Positions 61,922 to 64,000 of a stretch of 64,000 nucleotides of DNA are shown here, piece after piece. The translations under genes were made by a program, and so were the position numbers. Source of the DNA: Patescibacterium sp964540895 (GTDB taxonomy: Bacteria > Patescibacteriota > Patescibacteriia > Patescibacteriales > Patescibacteriaceae). Where the stretch lies: NCBI GenBank assembly GCA_964540895.1, contig CAZIOP010000001.1, positions 124,001 through 188,000 of the forward strand, written 5' to 3'. The notes beneath the pieces are model-generated. The model was given only the letters and a program-made list of their open reading frames with translations, did no database searches and was not told the origin of the DNA. The first letter of the stretch is position 1. Each line of letters begins with the position of its first letter.

Positions 61922-62749
61922 ATGAAAGAAACCCTTAATTTTAAGTCGTCTGAGCTCGAACAGCAAGAACTGCTTAAGGAAACAACCTATTTCTTAAACG
62001 CTGGTGGACGTGGCACACGGCTAGAAGGAGTGATTGATAAAAACGAAAAGACAGGTATTAGTAAAGCTTTGATTACGCTTGATGGTAAACCGCTTATTAA
62101 GTGGCATATTGATCATGCTCGTAAACTTGGTTATCAATTCATACTTATTAGTGCTGGTGATCATAGTAACGTTAAACAAGTAGTTGAGAATGAATCATAT
62201 GGAGATGAGGTTAAAGCTGAGTTAGTTAGTGAGCAAAAAGGTACGGGCGGTGATCTTTTACAAGTTATTAAGCAAGGTGGTTCCTTTGGCAAGTATATGT
62301 TGGTAGATAATGTTGATTCGTTTGTTCTTTTGAATGAAGCTGCTTTGTTAGCAGACCATAAAGAGAAAGGTCTAACTGCCACAATTGTCCTGACTGGACG
62401 TGATAAAGTACCTAATCAAAACGCTTGGACAGTTGATTCTGATGGTAAAGTATTAGATACGCTTGAAAGTAATGGTAAGTCTTCAAACCAACTTGCTGCA
62501 GAGAAAGTTGCCTATCGTGGTAGTAGTACTGGCGTGGTTATCTTTAATACCGAGTGGCTACAATCATTTCAATCTGAAAAAAATAATTTATCGATCTATG
62601 GTGATATGTTGCCACAATTAGTTGCTGAAGGTCAGCTGAATGCGTACTACAATAAAGATCTTATGTTCTATGATGTTGGTACTCCTCAGAGTTATAAAAA
62701 AACAATCAACAATCCGGCTTTTCTACAAGCGATTAAAAAATATTATTAA
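61922..62749 (+). CDS. Nucleotidyltransferase (sugar-1-phosphate NTP transferase-like)
   Basis: 275 residues. FLNAGGRGTRLEG is the GxGxRL nucleotide-binding loop, GISKALITLDGKPLIKWHIDHARKLG continues the fold, and LVDNVDSFV holds the metal-binding Asp region. YYNKDLMFYDVGTPQSYKK near the end is typical of sugar nucleotidyltransferases such as GlmU/RmlA/HddC-like enzymes. The sugar is not determined. Followed by a Nudix gene three bases later. Confidence 0.82.
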   Translation: MKETLNFKSSELEQQELLKETTYFLNAGGRGTRLEGVIDKNEKTGISKALITLDGKPLIKWHIDHARKLGYQFILISAGDHSNVKQVVENESYGDEVKAELVSEQKGTGGDLLQVIKQGGSFGKYMLVDNVDSFVLLNEAALLADHKEKGLTATIVLTGRDKVPNQNAWTVDSDGKVLDTLESNGKSSNQLAAEKVAYRGSSTGVVIFNTEWLQSFQSEKNNLSIYGDMLPQLVAEGQLNAYYNKDLMFYDVGTPQSYKKTINNPAFLQAIKKYY

Positions 62750-62752
62750 TGT

Positions 62753-63283
62753 ATGTCTACCCAATCTTGGGACGAGCTTTCCCGTGAAATTGTTTTTCAA
62801 AAATATAGTCGCAAAATTGAGAAAGTAATGTATAAATTACCAGATGGTAAAGAGGCTGATTTCTATATAAAGAAAGAAGGTCCTGCAACAGCTATTTTGG
62901 CTTTGACTCCTGAACAGGAGGTTATTTTAGTTAAGCAATTCAGACCAGGTCCTCAAGAAATTCTTAATGAAATGCCAGGCGGATATGTTGATGCTGACGA
63001 AACTGCAGAGCAAGCATCTCTACGTGAATTACTTGAAGAAACTGGTTATCAAGGTAATGCACAGCTTGTTACTGAAGCACTGGATTGTGCCTATTCCACA
63101 ATGCGACGATATTGTGTTGTAGTAACAGATTGTAGAAAAGTTGCTGAGCAAAAGTTAGACAATACTGAATTTGCTGAAGTAGTGATAGTATCATTAGCCG
63201 AGTTTAGAAAAATATTACAAAGTGGAAAAATGACAGATCTTGAAGCAGGATATTTATGTCTTGATTATCTTAAACTTCTTTAA
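62753..63283 (+). CDS. Nudix hydrolase, ADP-ribose pyrophosphatase-like
   Basis: 176 residues. A complete Nudix box GGYVDADETAEQASLRELLEETGY (G-x5-E-x7-RE-x2-EE-x-G) near residues 80-103 follows VILVKQFRPGPQEILNEMPGG, typical of the ADP-ribose/NDP-sugar pyrophosphatase group. Possible housekeeping of nucleotide sugars beside the nucleotidyltransferase. Confidence 0.88.
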   Translation: MSTQSWDELSREIVFQKYSRKIEKVMYKLPDGKEADFYIKKEGPATAILALTPEQEVILVKQFRPGPQEILNEMPGGYVDADETAEQASLRELLEETGYQGNAQLVTEALDCAYSTMRRYCVVVTDCRKVAEQKLDNTEFAEVVIVSLAEFRKILQSGKMTDLEAGYLCLDYLKLL

Positions 63284-63307
63284 AGGGAGATTATATTTAT
63301 TAAAATA

Positions 63308-63334
63308 AAAACACCCCAACTGGGGGTGTTTTTA
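63308..63334. terminator. Bidirectional intrinsic terminator
   Basis: ACACCCC / GGGGTGT hairpin with A-run and T-run, between the Nudix gene and the convergent RRM gene. Confidence 0.85.
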
Positions 63335-63347
63335 TAATGGTAATTAA

Positions 63348-63677
63348 TTACCAACGGCTGTTGCCACCACGATCTCCACCGCGGTTGTAACCTCCGCCTC
63401 CGTTGCCTTCACGGCGAGGAGGACGTTCAGTCATTGGACGGGCTTCGCTAATTGAAAGCTGACGACCGTCTAATTCCTTGCCGTTGAGCATATCGATGGC
63501 GCTGGCTGCTTCTTCATCAGTAGACATTTCTACAAAACCAAAGCCTTTTGAGCGTCCGGTCATGCGATCCATGATGATAGTAGCTGACACAACGTTACCT
63601 GCTTGCGAAAAATGATCTCGCAAGGCGTCGTCGTTGGAACCGTAAGAGATTCCGCCGACATATAGTTTCTTTGCCAT
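63348..63677 (-). CDS. RNA-binding protein, single RRM with Gly-rich tail
   Basis: 109 residues. RNP2 (KLYVGGI) and RNP1 (KGFGFVEM) frame an RRM over residues 2-78. The tail is Arg/Gly-rich with GGGGYNRGGDRGG. Small glycine-rich RRM proteins of this type occur in cyanobacteria and many CPR genomes and are linked to cold or RNA chaperone roles. It has a long structured 5' UTR. Confidence 0.93.
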   Translation of the reverse strand: MAKKLYVGGISYGSNDDALRDHFSQAGNVVSATIIMDRMTGRSKGFGFVEMSTDEEAASAIDMLNGKELDGRQLSISEARPMTERPPRREGNGGGGYNRGGDRGGNSRW

Positions 63678-63799
63678 ACTAACTGTCTCTTAAAGAATAA
63701 ATTGTAAGTCGACTTGTCCTGCCTGTGGCAGGCCTGTTCATACTTCGTTTTAAGAGACCTATCGAGGCTCGCAAACTTTCGTAAGAAACACTTACAAGT
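63678..63799 (-). promoter_or_regulatory. Structured 5' UTR of the RRM gene
   Basis: About 120 bases. A perfect ten-pair stem (GTCTCTTAAA / TTTAAGAGAC, 63685-63694 with 63749-63758) closes next to the ATG and encloses a CCTGCC-TGT-GGCAGG hairpin (63718-63732; read on +). Position near the start suggests control of translation. Confidence 0.5.
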
Positions 63800-63805
63800 A
63801 ATTCC

Positions 63806-63834
63806 AGAATAGCGGAAGTTTAATAGAAAGTCAA
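63806..63834 (-). promoter_or_regulatory. Promoter of the RRM gene
   Basis: On the - strand: TTGACT, 17-base spacer, TATTCT. Confidence 0.65.
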
Positions 63835-63840
63835 TCACCC

Positions 63841-64000
63841 TTATTTTGCAGAAAAATTCTTTTCTACCGTCTCCCAATTGATTATATTCCAGAAGGCATT
63901 AACGTAATCAGCTCGCTTATTTTGATATTGTAAGTAATAGGCATGTTCCCAAACATCAAGTCCAAGTATTGGTTTTAATCCTTTCATTACGGGGTTATCT
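63841..64000 (-). CDS. Superoxide dismutase (Fe/Mn), C-terminal end (partial)
   Basis: Only the last 52 codons are in the window. LDVWEHAYYLQYQNKRADYV is the signature containing the metal-binding Asp and His of Fe/Mn superoxide dismutase, followed by a normal C-terminal helix (FWNIINWETVEKNF). Metal preference cannot be read from this part. Confidence 0.93.
   Translation of the reverse strand, partial: DNPVMKGLKPILGLDVWEHAYYLQYQNKRADYVNAFWNIINWETVEKNFSAK

Noticed and set aside
1..64000. CRISPR arrays, insertion sequences and integrases
   Set aside because: No regularly spaced repeats, transposase or integrase motifs were seen in the window.

Overview
The window reads as one contiguous stretch of an AT-rich bacterial chromosome with short intergenic spaces, most likely from the Candidate Phyla Radiation (Patescibacteria, Parcubacteria-like). 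That placement is an inference. It rests on a VirB2/TrbC-like pilin, a baseplate-J-like membrane protein, ComEC split into two distant genes, FISUMP-domain prepilins, trimmed housekeeping enzymes (ThrRS without TGS, UvrC without its helix-hairpin-helix end) and many lineage-style hypothetical proteins. Stops include TAA, TAG and TGA (for example at the ends of the CMP kinase-like, histidine kinase, TrmH-like and zinc-ribbon genes), so the genetic code is standard code 11.

Layout. 1-3.0 kb: end of pyrG, then a GT2 glycosyltransferase, a methyltransferase and a GT9 glycosyltransferase. 3.0-12.3 kb: rpmA with a structured leader, a T9SS-sorted Asp-box protein that looks foreign, dnaE, a membrane protein and thrS under a T-box riboswitch. 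12.3-22.7 kb: ROK kinase, anchored glycosidase-like protein, pilin, then a + strand run of flippase, glycosyltransferase, pseudouridine synthase, nucleotide kinase, gap, htrA and prfB with a programmed +1 frameshift. 22.7-39.3 kb: comEC membrane half, hisS, valS, a Lys/Ala-rich basic peptide behind a very AT-rich gap, nrdAB with two NrdR-like boxes on its promoter, tyrS-argS, a Nudix protein, a mitochondrial-type single-chain PheRS and uvrC. 39.3-46.3 kb: thioredoxin, comEC metallo-beta-lactamase half, ndk, dtd, two tandem FISUMP prepilins, msrA and a DEAD-box helicase. 46.4-49.8 kb: lexA divergent from a Y-family polymerase, plus a broken small gene and structured intergenic elements.

50.0-54.3 kb (- strand): response regulator, a 33-residue peptide ending in Trp-Gly-Ser, a six-TM histidine kinase and a large isoprenoid-synthase/cyclase-like protein. 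This combination matches the parts of a ComQXPA-type quorum-sensing system (isoprenyl transferase, Trp-containing pheromone, kinase, regulator), but from different protein subfamilies and in a different order. It is the best candidate here for an undescribed system. The cyclase gene is interrupted at an A8 run.

54.4-64.0 kb: a structured intergenic RNA candidate next to tRNA-Pro, an FtsB/DivIC-like gene, tRNA-Thr, two unknown genes, tRNA-Gly, an RlpA-PBP fusion, ftsE-ftsX, a TrmH-family methyltransferase, a zinc-ribbon protein, a nucleotidyltransferase, a Nudix hydrolase, an RRM protein with a structured 5' UTR, and the end of a superoxide dismutase gene. Most housekeeping genes follow the previous stop closely with no clear Shine-Dalgarno, often in the context TATATG. 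Several small or accessory genes carry strong AGGAGG-like sites. Promoters matching TTGACA-N17-TATAAT are easy to see.
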